A stretch of DNA of 64,000 nucleotides. Source: Mycobacterium sp. E1747. Its GTDB lineage: Bacteria > Actinomycetota > Actinomycetes > Mycobacteriales > Mycobacteriaceae. The stretch covers positions 1 through 64,000 of the forward strand of contig NZ_LZJI01000114.1 of the NCBI RefSeq assembly GCF_001667775.1, given 5' to 3'. Position numbers and translations under genes: made by a program. Position 1 is the first letter of the stretch; every line of letters starts with the position of its first letter. The notes below the pieces were generated by a model that saw nothing but the letters and a program-made list of their open reading frames with translations, was not told where the DNA came from and did no database searches. Shown here piece after piece: positions 16,684 to 24,733 of the stretch.

Positions 16684-17660
16684 CGGCGCAATACCAATAG
16701 GGCCACCGAGAGCACGGCTGCCGACAACAACGCGATCGCCAGGGGTAGCACCGGTGCATCCGAGAAGTCCGCCGGCACGGTGGTCCCATCTGCCAGACGC
16801 GCCGGCGGGGTGTGTGCCCGAATGTCGTTGAGGGCCGAGTTCACCGATTGCGACCCCAGCGTGAGGTACCGCCCTCCGGTCTTTCCGGTAAGCGCGACAA
16901 ACGAACCGCTCGCAGCTGACGGGGCAGTGTCAACCACGTTGATTTGCGCGCCGACCCGTTCTGCCATGTCCCGTACACCGCCGTCGGTAAACAGCGCGGC
17001 GCGTCGCTCGCTGCCGGCACGGAGATCTGAGGGACCGAGATAGATAACCGAGCGCCGGTGCGCGCCCTGTTGCTCCGTGCCGGGAAAGCCTGAGAGGCAC
17101 AGCGCTAGAACGTCGTTCACGCTCGCGGCGTAGTCGGTGTAGGGCACCGGCGGGGCGAAGGAGGCCGACGGTGCGTCATGGACGCCGGCGAACTCGGCGA
17201 ATCGTGCCGCGGCGTACTGCTGGTCGCGCGTCAGCGGCACGACTCGGCGGTTGGTGGATGTCAGGCCGATCCGCCGGGCCGGAGGGGACGTGGCGGCGTG
17301 CTGCGCAAAGTAGTCGAGTAGTTCAGCCGTCGACGCGTCGGTCACCGGCTGTCCGACGCACAACATGACGTCCTCGGGGTGGGTGGCGTCGAAATCCTTA
17401 CTGACCGTTGTCGGGCGGGCCGCCGCCCAGGTGGCGGCACCGAACATGACCGTCAGCACCACCAAGGTCACGACCGTCGACAACGAACGCAGCCGCGCCA
17501 CTCTGGCGTACTCGGGTAAGCGGGTCAAGCGTGCGACGTTGGCCAACGGACGCAGCCGCCTGCGGGCAGCAGTCATGGGCAGCAACGCCGCGAGCGCTGC
17601 CACCGCGACGAAGCAGGTCAATCCGATGGCCGCTACCGGCCACCACTTCAGGTCCAACAT
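16680..17660 (-). CDS. BatA-like VWA-domain membrane protein, MIDAS degenerate
   Basis: A 326-residue protein with an N-terminal TM (WPVAAIGLTCFVAVAALAALLP), a second TM (LSTVVTLVVLTVMFGAATWAA) and a C-terminal TM (VLPLAIALLSAAVLSVALLV), the usual BatA topology. The domain between has VWA-like strands (DVMLCVGQPVTDASTAELLDY, HRRSVIYLGPSDLRAGS, GAQINVVDT). The first MIDAS loop is CVGQPVTDAST, lacking D-x-S-x-S, so metal binding is unlikely. It overlaps the preceding gene by 13 nt, as expected for tightly coupled operon translation. Confidence 0.72.
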   Translation of the reverse strand: MLDLKWWPVAAIGLTCFVAVAALAALLPMTAARRRLRPLANVARLTRLPEYARVARLRSLSTVVTLVVLTVMFGAATWAAARPTTVSKDFDATHPEDVMLCVGQPVTDASTAELLDYFAQHAATSPPARRIGLTSTNRRVVPLTRDQQYAAARFAEFAGVHDAPSASFAPPVPYTDYAASVNDVLALCLSGFPGTEQQGAHRRSVIYLGPSDLRAGSERRAALFTDGGVRDMAERVGAQINVVDTAPSAASGSFVALTGKTGGRYLTLGSQSVNSALNDIRAHTPPARLADGTTVPADFSDAPVLPLAIALLSAAVLSVALLVLRR

Positions 17661-18121
17661 CGGATCAACTCCTGCGCCTGCGCGCTCACGTCGGCGACAT
17701 CCACTCGCGTCTGCGCGTTGAACTGCGCGTCACCGAGCCGGGCCAGCAGCGGCGCGGCCGCGGCCAAGTCCCCATCGGCGATCGCGCCCACCTGTAGGTA
17801 TTGCGCGCGAGTCCCGGTGGCTTGATGCAGAAAGCTGCGCACCGTCCGGCTGATCGCAGCGGACGCCGCCGGGGCAGACATGCCGCCGGCGTCATGTTCG
17901 TCGGCGATGGCGCGCACGCAGCGGGCGAACCGGTTGCGGATCAGCCGCGCGTGCACCCGCCGCACACCCGGGATGCGACGCAACCGGCGCGACGGCAGCG
18001 TCCATATGAAAACGCCTGCGTGCCAGCCCATCACGGCGAGGATCAGCAGCACGCCCCACCACAGCCACGACGACGAGTACGGCTGCGGTCCCAACACATG
18101 GCGCAGGAGGTCATCCGGCAC
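17648..18121 (-). CDS. Single-TM protein of MoxR/Bat operon (DUF4381-like position)
   Basis: A 157-residue protein. One N-terminal TM (SSWLWWGVLLILAVMGWHAGVF) is followed by a cytosolic basic segment (LPSRRLRRIPGVRRVHARL) and a helical domain with SRTVRSFLHQATGTRAQYLQVGAIADGD. In other moxR operons this slot is taken by DUF4381/DUF4129-type proteins; similarity by eye is positional rather than strong. Start GTG, overlapping the DUF58 stop by 11 nt. Confidence 0.65.
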   Translation of the reverse strand: MPDDLLRHVLGPQPYSSSWLWWGVLLILAVMGWHAGVFIWTLPSRRLRRIPGVRRVHARLIRNRFARCVRAIADEHDAGGMSAPAASAAISRTVRSFLHQATGTRAQYLQVGAIADGDLAAAAPLLARLGDAQFNAQTRVDVADVSAQAQELIRCWT

Positions 18122-18977
18122 GGGCGGCCACCTCGGTCAGTCTTACCAGCTCACGCCGAATGTCCTTGCTGCCGGCGAGAGTCGCGTGCGGAATCGCGCG
18201 AGCGGTCAACAACGCATCGAGGCGCTTGCGCCGCGCCTGCTCGGCGCGCCGGTACGCGGCGACCACCCGCGGGCCGAGGTCCGCGCCGTTGAGGACGAAG
18301 CGGCCGGTCGCCACGTCGTACCCGTCGCTGTTATCGGGGCCCACTGCGGGCATGTCCGACACCATTGCCCACAGGATGTCGTGGCGCCCGCTCAGCGTGC
18401 CGAGCACTTCGCTGAGGCGGTCGTCGACATCGGGTTCGTCGGACACCACGATGATCAGCATGGTGTGTCGGTAATGCGTTGCGACGTAGCCGAGTTGGGC
18501 GGTGATGTCGCTGGCGCCGGGGTTGGTCGAGGCATGCTGATACCAGCGGTGCAGGAGTCCCTCGATGTGCGATTCGCCGCGCTGCTGCGGGATGTTGACA
18601 CAGCCGCGGCGGTCGCCGTAGACCATCCCGATCTGATCGGATCGGCGCAGGCCGATCAACCCGACCGCACCCATGACGTGCGCAGCGATGTCGCGCTTGT
18701 ACTCCCCGCTCGGGGCGAGCGCCGACATGTTTCGGCCGGCATCGGCAACAAGCAGGATTTTATGGTGCTTCTCGGAAACGAACCGCTTGATGAGCACGCC
18801 GCCCGAACGGGCGGAAGCTTTCCAGTCGATGTCTCGTACGTCGTCACCGGGCACGTACGGGCGCAGATCGTCGAATTCCATGCTGCGCGTGTGCAGTAGC
18901 GCATAGCGACCGCCTTCGAGCAGGCCACGGGTGTCGGTGCCGAAGTGTGTCTTGGCGCGGTTGAGGTGCTTACCCAA
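18111..18977 (-). CDS. DUF58 domain protein
   Basis: A 288-residue protein with the diagnostic DUF58 motif EFDDLRPYVPGDDVRDIDWKASAR (about residues 34-57), then VFS-like core strands ILLVADAGRNM and MLIIVVSDEPDVDDRLSEVL. DUF58 proteins are encoded directly after moxR genes throughout actinobacteria (for example Rv1480 and Rv3693 in M. tuberculosis) and form a VWA-like partner of the ATPase. No TM helix is present here, so this copy is cytosolic. It starts 18 nt after the moxR stop. Confidence 0.9.
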   Translation of the reverse strand: MGKHLNRAKTHFGTDTRGLLEGGRYALLHTRSMEFDDLRPYVPGDDVRDIDWKASARSGGVLIKRFVSEKHHKILLVADAGRNMSALAPSGEYKRDIAAHVMGAVGLIGLRRSDQIGMVYGDRRGCVNIPQQRGESHIEGLLHRWYQHASTNPGASDITAQLGYVATHYRHTMLIIVVSDEPDVDDRLSEVLGTLSGRHDILWAMVSDMPAVGPDNSDGYDVATGRFVLNGADLGPRVVAAYRRAEQARRKRLDALLTARAIPHATLAGSKDIRRELVRLTEVAARAG

Positions 18978-18995
18978 GACTGGCCTGCTGGGACC

Positions 18996-19997
18996 TCAAG
19001 GGACTTTGACGACCCTGAGCACGGCGTCGACCACGACCTCGGCGGTGACGTTAACGCTGGCAGCTTCGAAGCCGAGGATGAGCCGGTGCCGCAGCACTCG
19101 GTGCGCGATCTTCGCGATGTCCTCGGGGAGCACGTGCGCACGCCCGGCGAGCACCGCCTGCGCTCGGGCCGCCTTGCAGAACGCGATCGTGGCGCGCGGG
19201 CTGGCGCCGTATTCGATCAACCGCGCAATCTGCTTGGGCAGCGCCTGCTCCGGGTGACGGGTCACGTCGACCAGTTGGCTCGCGTAGAGCATGAGCGCGC
19301 GATCCATGTGGACATGGCGCACAACCTCCTGCACGCGCAAGACGTCGTCGAGGCTGACCACCGGCGCGGTGGGCTGGCCCTTGTCGTAGATGCCCGCGTC
19401 AATTCGCGACATCACTTCGACCTCCTCCTGCGGGGAGGGGTAGCGCACGATCTCCTTGAGCAGGAAGCGGTCGGTCTGGGCCTCGGATAGCGGATAGGTG
19501 CCTTCCTGATCGACGGGGTTCTGGGTGGCGACGACCAGAAACGGATCCGCCAGGGGGTGCACCTGGCCGGCGATGGTCGTTTGCCGCTCCTCCATCGCCT
19601 CGAGCATCGCGCTCTGGGTCTTCGCGCTGGACCGGTTGATCTCGTCGAGCAGCACGATGTTGGCGTGCACCGGGCCCAGCTGGGTGACGAACGAGCTGCT
19701 TGCCGAGTCGTAGATCTGCGTGCCGATGATGTCACTGGGAAGAAGGTCGGGCGTGCATTGGATGCGTTGAAAACGGCCGTGAATCGCCTCTGCAAGCACT
19801 TTGGCGGCCGTGGTCTTGGCCAGGCCGGGCACGCTTTCGAGCAGGATGTGACCGCCCGCGAGCAGACCGATCAACAGCGACTCGCGCAGCTCCCGCTGTC
19901 CGACGACCTTGGCTGTGAAGGCCCCGGAGATGGCGTCGACGACCCCCCGCACGCCATCGATTTCACGTTGATCTGGTTGGGTCCGTGATCTAGTCAT
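18996..19997 (-). CDS. MoxR-family AAA+ ATPase
   Basis: A 333-residue AAA+ ATPase from the ATG at 19997. Motifs in order: VVGQRELRESLLIGLLAGGH, Walker A LESVPGLAKTTAAK, Walker B NIVLLDEINRSSAKTQSAML, sensor 1 VVATQNPVDQEGTYPLSEAQ, arginine finger DRFLLK and the C-terminal lid. Walker A has GLAKTT, the usual MoxR form. The upstream open frame to 20102 adds a Cys/Arg-rich stretch with no family resemblance and is rejected. It is the first gene of a compact six-gene operon running to 15035 and probably remodels the downstream VWA proteins. Confidence 0.93.
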   Translation of the reverse strand: MTRSRTQPDQREIDGVRGVVDAISGAFTAKVVGQRELRESLLIGLLAGGHILLESVPGLAKTTAAKVLAEAIHGRFQRIQCTPDLLPSDIIGTQIYDSASSSFVTQLGPVHANIVLLDEINRSSAKTQSAMLEAMEERQTTIAGQVHPLADPFLVVATQNPVDQEGTYPLSEAQTDRFLLKEIVRYPSPQEEVEVMSRIDAGIYDKGQPTAPVVSLDDVLRVQEVVRHVHMDRALMLYASQLVDVTRHPEQALPKQIARLIEYGASPRATIAFCKAARAQAVLAGRAHVLPEDIAKIAHRVLRHRLILGFEAASVNVTAEVVVDAVLRVVKVP

Positions 19998-20287
19998 ACG
20001 ACCGCTGGGATACCCGGGCGCCGGTTTTCCACACCTCGACCTGTCTCGGCGCAAGTTGGCGGGGTTGTCGGCGTCTGCCTCGCTCCACACTGTGGAATCC
20101 ATCGCCGCTCTGGATGTCGGTCTAACGTTCGAGCACGAGATCCGATCACGCGGGCGACTCGGCCAGGCGTAGCGAGGCCCAGCCGCGGGACATCAATTCC
20201 ATTTCGACGGTCTCCGCCAGCTACCCGTTGCGGGTATTGCCGCCGAATCTGGATAAAGGGCTTATTCGCCCTGAACTTCGCCGGCCG

Positions 20288-20611
20288 TCACAGGCCCGGC
20301 AAGCAGATGGGCGATCCTCCGCAAGTGTTCGCCGGGGAAGGATCTCCCTCGAGAATGTGCGCGCCGACTTGAATGCCACCCTCGGTTCCCGGATGACCGA
20401 GGCTGCCGCCGTAGTAGTGGTGGCAGGTGTTCATGTCCCACACCACGTCCGGCATCGGCAGAGGGCTGCCGGGGCACCAAATGCGGCTGCACATCGCTAA
20501 TTGATTGCAGATGCCCGTCGAGGGGTCTGCCTGGGCGGTGCCCGTGCCGAGCCCCAAACTGGCTAGTGTCACGGTGCCCCACAGCACCGCTCCGGCAAGG
20601 ATGCGCTTCAT
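20288..20611 (-). CDS. Secreted Cys-rich protein
   Basis: A 107-residue exported protein with the SD AGGAGAAG 5-6 nt before the ATG. The signal peptide ends AQADP (about residue 30). The mature part has six cysteines, with CNQLAMCSRIWCPGSPLPMPD, NTCHHYYG and NTCGGSPICLPGL, suggesting three disulfides. It resembles small secreted mycobacterial proteins of unknown function. About 185 bases between it and the moxR upstream frame hold no recognisable gene. Confidence 0.7.
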   Translation of the reverse strand: MKRILAGAVLWGTVTLASLGLGTGTAQADPSTGICNQLAMCSRIWCPGSPLPMPDVVWDMNTCHHYYGGSLGHPGTEGGIQVGAHILEGDPSPANTCGGSPICLPGL

Positions 20612-20825
20612 GCGGTCTTCTCCTGATCGTCGTGTCGCCCGTGTGGCGTTCGCTTGGCAATCACACAGATTCTGATTTGCTACCGATCACAACTCCCGAT
20701 TCCTGCCCAGCCCCAATTGGACGGATTCCTGCGTGTAGGTCGTATCCCGTCGCGCCCATAGCTGGAACCGAAATGTGGCTCCGCCGGTGCAGAAGCGGTA
20801 TGGGTCTAGGCCCGATCCGTCCCAA

Positions 20826-22019
20826 TCACCGGTCCGGTCGCCACCTGAGCGGCACGTGCACCGGGAACCAACCGTCGAAAACCTCGCTCGGCAAAGAGCT
20901 GTAGGGCTTGGGGTACCACGCTTTGGGCACATCACCGCTGGACCAGTCGAACCAGAAGAACGGGATCTTGGCGAGCCACACCTCGAAGAACACGCCCAGC
21001 AGATCCCGGGCAAGATGCGATGCCGGACACCGGTGCGGGCCTCCGCCAAAACTCCAATTCCTTTGCGGGCCATCGAGTTTAATCTCGTGGCCCGACATCT
21101 CATCTGCCTCGTCGCGGTGAACGAACCCGACATACAACTCGACAGGAGACCCGGCTGGGATCGTCGTTTCGCCGACTGTCACGCTGCGGCTGGTGATGCG
21201 GGACACGGTCTTGGCGCCGCCATCCAACCGCAGCAGCTCCTCGATGAACCGGCGTTGCCGGTCCGGATTTTCGCGTAGTTCCTTCTGCAGCATCGGCTTA
21301 CGCGCCAGCACCGCCAGTCCGGCCCTGATCGCGAACGAGGCGAAGATGAGGCCACGGCCCACCGAGGCCATTAGTCCCAGCACTTCATCGTCGGAAAGCG
21401 GTTCGGTGGCCAGGAGGCTGAGCACATCGGGGCCGCCCTGCGGCGCCCGGCGGATCTTGGCCACTAGCTCGGCGTTGACCGCGTCGGGGGCGAGGTCCGT
21501 CGGCAACCCGCAGACGGTGACGAATGCTGCGCGCCAGACAACTTCGGCGACACCCGCACCGTCGCAGTGGTCCAGCTGGGCCGCGATGGCGTCGACACAT
21601 CGTTCGATGATCACGCGGACGGGCTTGAGCATGTCGCGCGAATTGCCGGGGGTGAACAGCTGCTCGACCATGATTTTCCGGTAGGGACCGAACGGCCGAT
21701 TGCCGGGCATCAGCTCGCCTTGGCGGCTGGCGAACACTTCGCCGTCGCGGATGGCAGCGAGGACGTCGTCGCGCCGCCACAACACGTAGGTGCCGTCCGG
21801 TTGCCGCAGCACTCGTCGGCCGGCCCGCTCCGCGGCAGCCAGCCACTCCCGATAACCGCTGGCCGCTTCCTCGTCGGACCGCATGACTTCCAGCGCGGCG
21901 TCGTTACCGGGCTCAACCACCGCACCACCGACTTTCACGTTCGGCGGTCGCTGCGAACCAAGCATTACCGGCGCCGCCTGGAACTCCGACGCCGAAAGTC
22001 TATCTTTGAGACCGACCAA
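20826..22019 (-). CDS. Cytochrome P450, atypical
   Basis: A 397-residue P450-like protein. The haem loop FGGGPHRCPASHLAR has the thiolate Cys at residue 331, and the K-helix E-x-x-R is ELLR (261-264). The I-helix segment, normally A-G-x-D/E-T-T, reads GLIFASFAIRAGLAV (about 223-237) without the acid-threonine pair. The C-helix reads MPGNRPFGPYRKIM, without the usual DPP-H. The protein may therefore have altered oxygen activation. The start is uncertain: TTG 22019 gives the full frame, with ATG 21965 as an alternative. It begins 14 nt after the stop of the exported DUF1942-like gene on the same strand. No ferredoxin gene is adjacent. Confidence 0.85.
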   Translation of the reverse strand: MVGLKDRLSASEFQAAPVMLGSQRPPNVKVGGAVVEPGNDAALEVMRSDEEAASGYREWLAAAERAGRRVLRQPDGTYVLWRRDDVLAAIRDGEVFASRQGELMPGNRPFGPYRKIMVEQLFTPGNSRDMLKPVRVIIERCVDAIAAQLDHCDGAGVAEVVWRAAFVTVCGLPTDLAPDAVNAELVAKIRRAPQGGPDVLSLLATEPLSDDEVLGLMASVGRGLIFASFAIRAGLAVLARKPMLQKELRENPDRQRRFIEELLRLDGGAKTVSRITSRSVTVGETTIPAGSPVELYVGFVHRDEADEMSGHEIKLDGPQRNWSFGGGPHRCPASHLARDLLGVFFEVWLAKIPFFWFDWSSGDVPKAWYPKPYSSLPSEVFDGWFPVHVPLRWRPDR

Positions 22020-22033
22020 CTGGCGCTGCGGCG

Positions 22034-22573
22034 CTAGGTGTGGACTTTCCAGCCCGCCAATGGGGTGGGTGCCGCCGGAGCGTTGGGGTCATTGAACTCG
22101 ATGTACACGTCGCCCTGCTTGACGGTGTCGTAGGCGATGTATCCGTGGGCGGTCTGGCCGTTAGCGACAGTGCCCGAGCGCAGGGGCGGCGTCTTGTTGA
22201 TCTTCTGATAGTCGACCGTCAACGAGCCGCGTTCGACGTCCCGGTAAGGGTCTTGCCTCCACGGCGAAGACGCAGCGGTCACGTAGGCATCGCCGTAGCC
22301 GAAGGGGGTGTCGGACTTGCCGACGATGGTGAGCTCGATGACGTTGCAGCCCCCGCCGCTCGCGGTGCAGCCCGAAACCCAACTCACGTTGTTGAGCGTG
22401 ACGTCGGCGGTCGCCGCGCTGTATTCCGTGACGTGGATGGAGGTGCCGGATTTCCCCGTCGGAAACGGCGACTGCTGGGGTGTCGGGTCGGCGCCGCCGA
22501 CCGGTGCCGTCAGGCCGGCCGTCATAGCAACCACGGTCACGACCGCTGCCTTCATCGGAGTCGAGATGGCCAC
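22034..22573 (-). CDS. Exported MPT63/DUF1942-like immunoglobulin-fold protein
   Basis: A 179-residue protein with an N-terminal signal segment (MKAAVVTVVAMTAGLTAPVGGA). The mature beta-rich domain has VTEYSAATADVTLNNVSWV, NVIELTIVGKSDTPFGYGDA, a Cys-x-n-Cys pair (SGCTASGGGC) and GTVANGQTAHGYIAYDTVKQGDVYIEF. The last stretch matches the strand pattern of MPT63-type (DUF1942) secreted antigens. The family assignment is by eye and moderate. The start could be GTG 22573 or ATG 22555. Confidence 0.6.
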   Translation of the reverse strand: MAISTPMKAAVVTVVAMTAGLTAPVGGADPTPQQSPFPTGKSGTSIHVTEYSAATADVTLNNVSWVSGCTASGGGCNVIELTIVGKSDTPFGYGDAYVTAASSPWRQDPYRDVERGSLTVDYQKINKTPPLRSGTVANGQTAHGYIAYDTVKQGDVYIEFNDPNAPAAPTPLAGWKVHT

Positions 22574-22806
22574 CAGCAGACCATAGCGCGCATTGCGCCA
22601 GTGATTGGCCCGGCCTTGAGACCGCGAAGCTGCTGCGGTTCGCGTTCGGCCGCAAGGCGTCCGCGTCGATTTCGACGGAGATGACGAAATCGCTCGCCAC
22701 GGCGCCGGGCGCCAAGCGCGACTTCTGACTCAATCGTCGATCAACGATCGGAATGCTGTTCGGCTGTGCACGACGACGCGCTGGGCCGGGTGACGGTCCG
22801 GTTCGA

Positions 22807-23373
22807 TCAGTCGTGTTTCACGCCGTAGCGCAGCAGGACCGCGCCACCCGGAAAGGTGCGGTTCTCCAACAGTCGCAGCGAGATCCATGACGGCAGGGTG
22901 GGGAAGAACGGAGTGCCGCCGCCCACGACGGTGGGCGTGACCACGATCCGGTATTCGTCCACCAGTCCGGCCCGCACGATCGGTGCGGCCAGCGTCGCGC
23001 CGGCCACCTCCAGCCTGCCGTCGGTCTCGGCTTTCAGCCTCGTCACCACCTCGACTGGGTCGCCGCGTTCCAGGCGGGAGTTCCAGTCGACGGACTCACA
23101 CGTGCGCGAGAACACGACCTTGGGCATGTCGCGCCAGATGCGGGCGAAGTCAACGATCAAAGGGGTGGCATCCGGGGCCTTGTCGGCGGTCGGCCAGTAG
23201 GCGGCCATCAGTTCGTAGAGGCGCCGGCCGTAGAACGACAGGGCGGTCTCCCGCTCGAAGTCGTTCCAGTACTGGTGCAGTTCTTCGCTCGGATCGGACC
23301 AGTCGATATTGCCTTGTGCGTCGGCGATGTACCCGTCCACCGACACGTTGAAGCCATAGATGAGTTTGCCCAT
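22807..23373 (-). CDS. RibD C-terminal / dihydrofolate reductase-fold protein
   Basis: A 188-residue protein of the RibD_C/YyaP-type reductase family, from the ATG at 23373 (MGKLIYGFNVSVDGYIADAQG). Other family features are SFYGRRLYELMAAYW, MPKVVFSRTCESVDWNSRL, LEVAGATLAAPIVRAGLVDEYRI (NADPH-binding strand/turn) and TPTVVGGGTPFFP. It is probably a cytosolic NADPH-dependent reductase of unknown substrate. The upstream frame to 23406 lacks resemblance. Its 5' end lies 87 bp from the first tRNA-derived repeat, i.e. it marks the chromosomal left edge of the island region. Confidence 0.88.
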   Translation of the reverse strand: MGKLIYGFNVSVDGYIADAQGNIDWSDPSEELHQYWNDFERETALSFYGRRLYELMAAYWPTADKAPDATPLIVDFARIWRDMPKVVFSRTCESVDWNSRLERGDPVEVVTRLKAETDGRLEVAGATLAAPIVRAGLVDEYRIVVTPTVVGGGTPFFPTLPSWISLRLLENRTFPGGAVLLRYGVKHD

Positions 23374-23459
23374 GCAGATCAGACTGCACCGGAGTGGGAA
23401 ACTCACCGCGACGCCGCACGAGATATTGGTCGAATCCTCGTGGCCAGGTCGTTCACTGG

Positions 23460-23504
23460 AGGGCTGTTCAGAGTAGGGCGGGCGGGGCTCGAACCCGCGA
23501 CCAA
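23460..23504. repeat. att-like direct repeat, left copy
   Basis: The first of three copies of a tRNA-Met 3'-end sequence. Bases 23473-23504 are identical to the tRNA region over 32 nt. Identity stops where the integrase remnant begins. Confidence 0.85.
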
Positions 23505-24091
23505 TGGAATTGCTCGGGTTGCGCTGGTAGAACTACGACGACGAGACCGGCCTGCTGACGGTCACCGGCAAAGTAGTTCGTGTCAAAGGCGAGGGCATCT
23601 TTCGCGTCGACGAGACCAAGTCCGCCGCGGGCCGGCGGACCATCCCGCTGCCGCAGTTTGCGATCGCGATGCTTCGGCGACGCCGCCAGCTGCCTTACTT
23701 TGGCGAGCAGGCGGCGATCTTTCCCTCCACTGCAGGGACCTTGCGCGACCCGAACAACTTCGCCGCAGAATGGCGCACCGTGCGCGAACAGCTCGGCGTC
23801 CCCGACGTCACCACGCACAGCTTCCGCAAGACTCTCGCGACACTCATCGACCATGAGGGCTTATCGGCTCGCATTGGCGCCGATCACCTCGGGCACAGCC
23901 ACGTGTCGATGACGCAGGACGGGTACATGAGCCGCGGGCGAATCCACAACCAGGTGGCCGAGCTCCTGGACCGAACGGTGCGCGCACCCACGGCGGCGAC
24001 GACGGCGACGACGGCGACGTCAACGCCAGATGATCACGAGTATGCATTTCGTAGGCTATTAGCCTATGATTTGCATACTCAAGGAGGAATC
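23501..24091 (+). pseudogene. Tyrosine recombinase (phage-type integrase), C-terminal remnant
   Basis: Reading from the att repeat, the frame gives MELLGLRW, an in-frame TAG at 23528, then NYDDETGLLTVTGKVVRVKG, RVDETKSAAGRRTIPLP, THSFRKTLATLID, IGADHLGHSHVSMT and QDGYMSRGRIHNQVAELLDR. These are the beta-hairpin Lys region, the H-x-x-R box, LGHS and the catalytic Tyr of actinophage-type integrases. The N-terminal DNA-binding part and the first catalytic Arg (TGxRxGE) are missing, cut exactly at the att repeat. The frame has no stop before the AbiEi start and runs through the palindrome into it. Confidence 0.85.
24038..24080 (+). promoter_or_regulatory. Palindromic operator/promoter of the AbiE pair
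   Basis: Two 20-bp arms (24038-24057 and 24061-24080) are complementary at 17 of 20 positions around a 3-nt centre. The outer GAGTATGCA/TGCATACTC and inner TAGGCT/AGCCTA blocks match perfectly. A TATGAT -10-like hexamer (24065-24070) lies in the right arm, and the SD AAGGAGGA follows directly. AbiEi antitoxins of other bacteria bind inverted repeats in their own promoter and repress it, so this is the predicted autoregulatory operator. Confidence 0.75.
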
Positions 24092-24733
24092 ATGGCGCAG
24101 AAGCACAGCACGGCGGTTCCCGCTAGCCTGGCCGCGTATCCTCTCGGCACATTCCGCCCAACACAAGCGAAACACACTTACGCCCACCCCGCCCCTGAGG
24201 TAGCGCGACTTCACGAACACGGTCTATTGCACCGACTGGCAGACGGTTATTACGTCGTCGTGCCACACGGAATGGCGGGCCGCGGCTGGATGCCAGGGCT
24301 TGAAGCCGCCGCGGCAGGCATCGCAACGGCGATCTACGGGTCGGACAACATCGTCGTCATGGGTATCAGTGCCGCGAGGCTGCACGGAGCAATCCCCCGC
24401 GCACTGGCTACCGCGACAGTTGCCGTACCTGAGCAACACCGTCCCATCACGTTGTCGGACCGCACTGCGGTCGTCCGGTTCGTCAAACGCAACACCCGGG
24501 GCATCGACGCCGAACGCTACGAGACCGAGCTCGGACCGACACTGGTGACCACTCCCGAGCAGACCCTCTTGGACCTCGCCCACCGCCCAAAACTTGGCGG
24601 CGCCGAAATCGAGATTCCAGCCGCCGTGGCGGCACTGTTCGAGCGCAGCGACAGGGATCGTCTGGAGGCTTTAGCGACCGAACAGCGACGCATCGCATCA
24701 CTGCGTCGAGCGGAAACCTGGGTCCGACAGTGA
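24092..24733 (+). CDS. AbiEi-family antitoxin / transcriptional repressor
   Basis: A 213-residue protein from the ATG at 24092, chosen because of the SD AAGGAGGA just upstream. The N-terminal helical DNA-binding part contains EVARLHEHGLLHRLADGYYVVVP, a winged-helix/AbiEi_4-type segment. The middle has the family core DNIVVMGISAARLHGAIPRAL. The C-terminus has TLVTTPEQTLLDLAHRPKLGG, the near-invariant TPERTLLDL-type motif of AbiEi proteins. It overlaps the toxin start by 4 nt (GTGA). It presumably represses the operon through the palindrome just upstream and counters the AbiEii nucleotidyltransferase (type IV toxin-antitoxin, abortive infection). Confidence 0.85.
   Translation: MAQKHSTAVPASLAAYPLGTFRPTQAKHTYAHPAPEVARLHEHGLLHRLADGYYVVVPHGMAGRGWMPGLEAAAAGIATAIYGSDNIVVMGISAARLHGAIPRALATATVAVPEQHRPITLSDRTAVVRFVKRNTRGIDAERYETELGPTLVTTPEQTLLDLAHRPKLGGAEIEIPAAVAALFERSDRDRLEALATEQRRIASLRRAETWVRQ

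Noticed and set aside
19998-20102. 35-residue N-terminal extension of MoxR
   Set aside because: Cys/Arg-rich with no similarity to MoxR N-termini. The ATG at 19997 begins the family-typical sequence.
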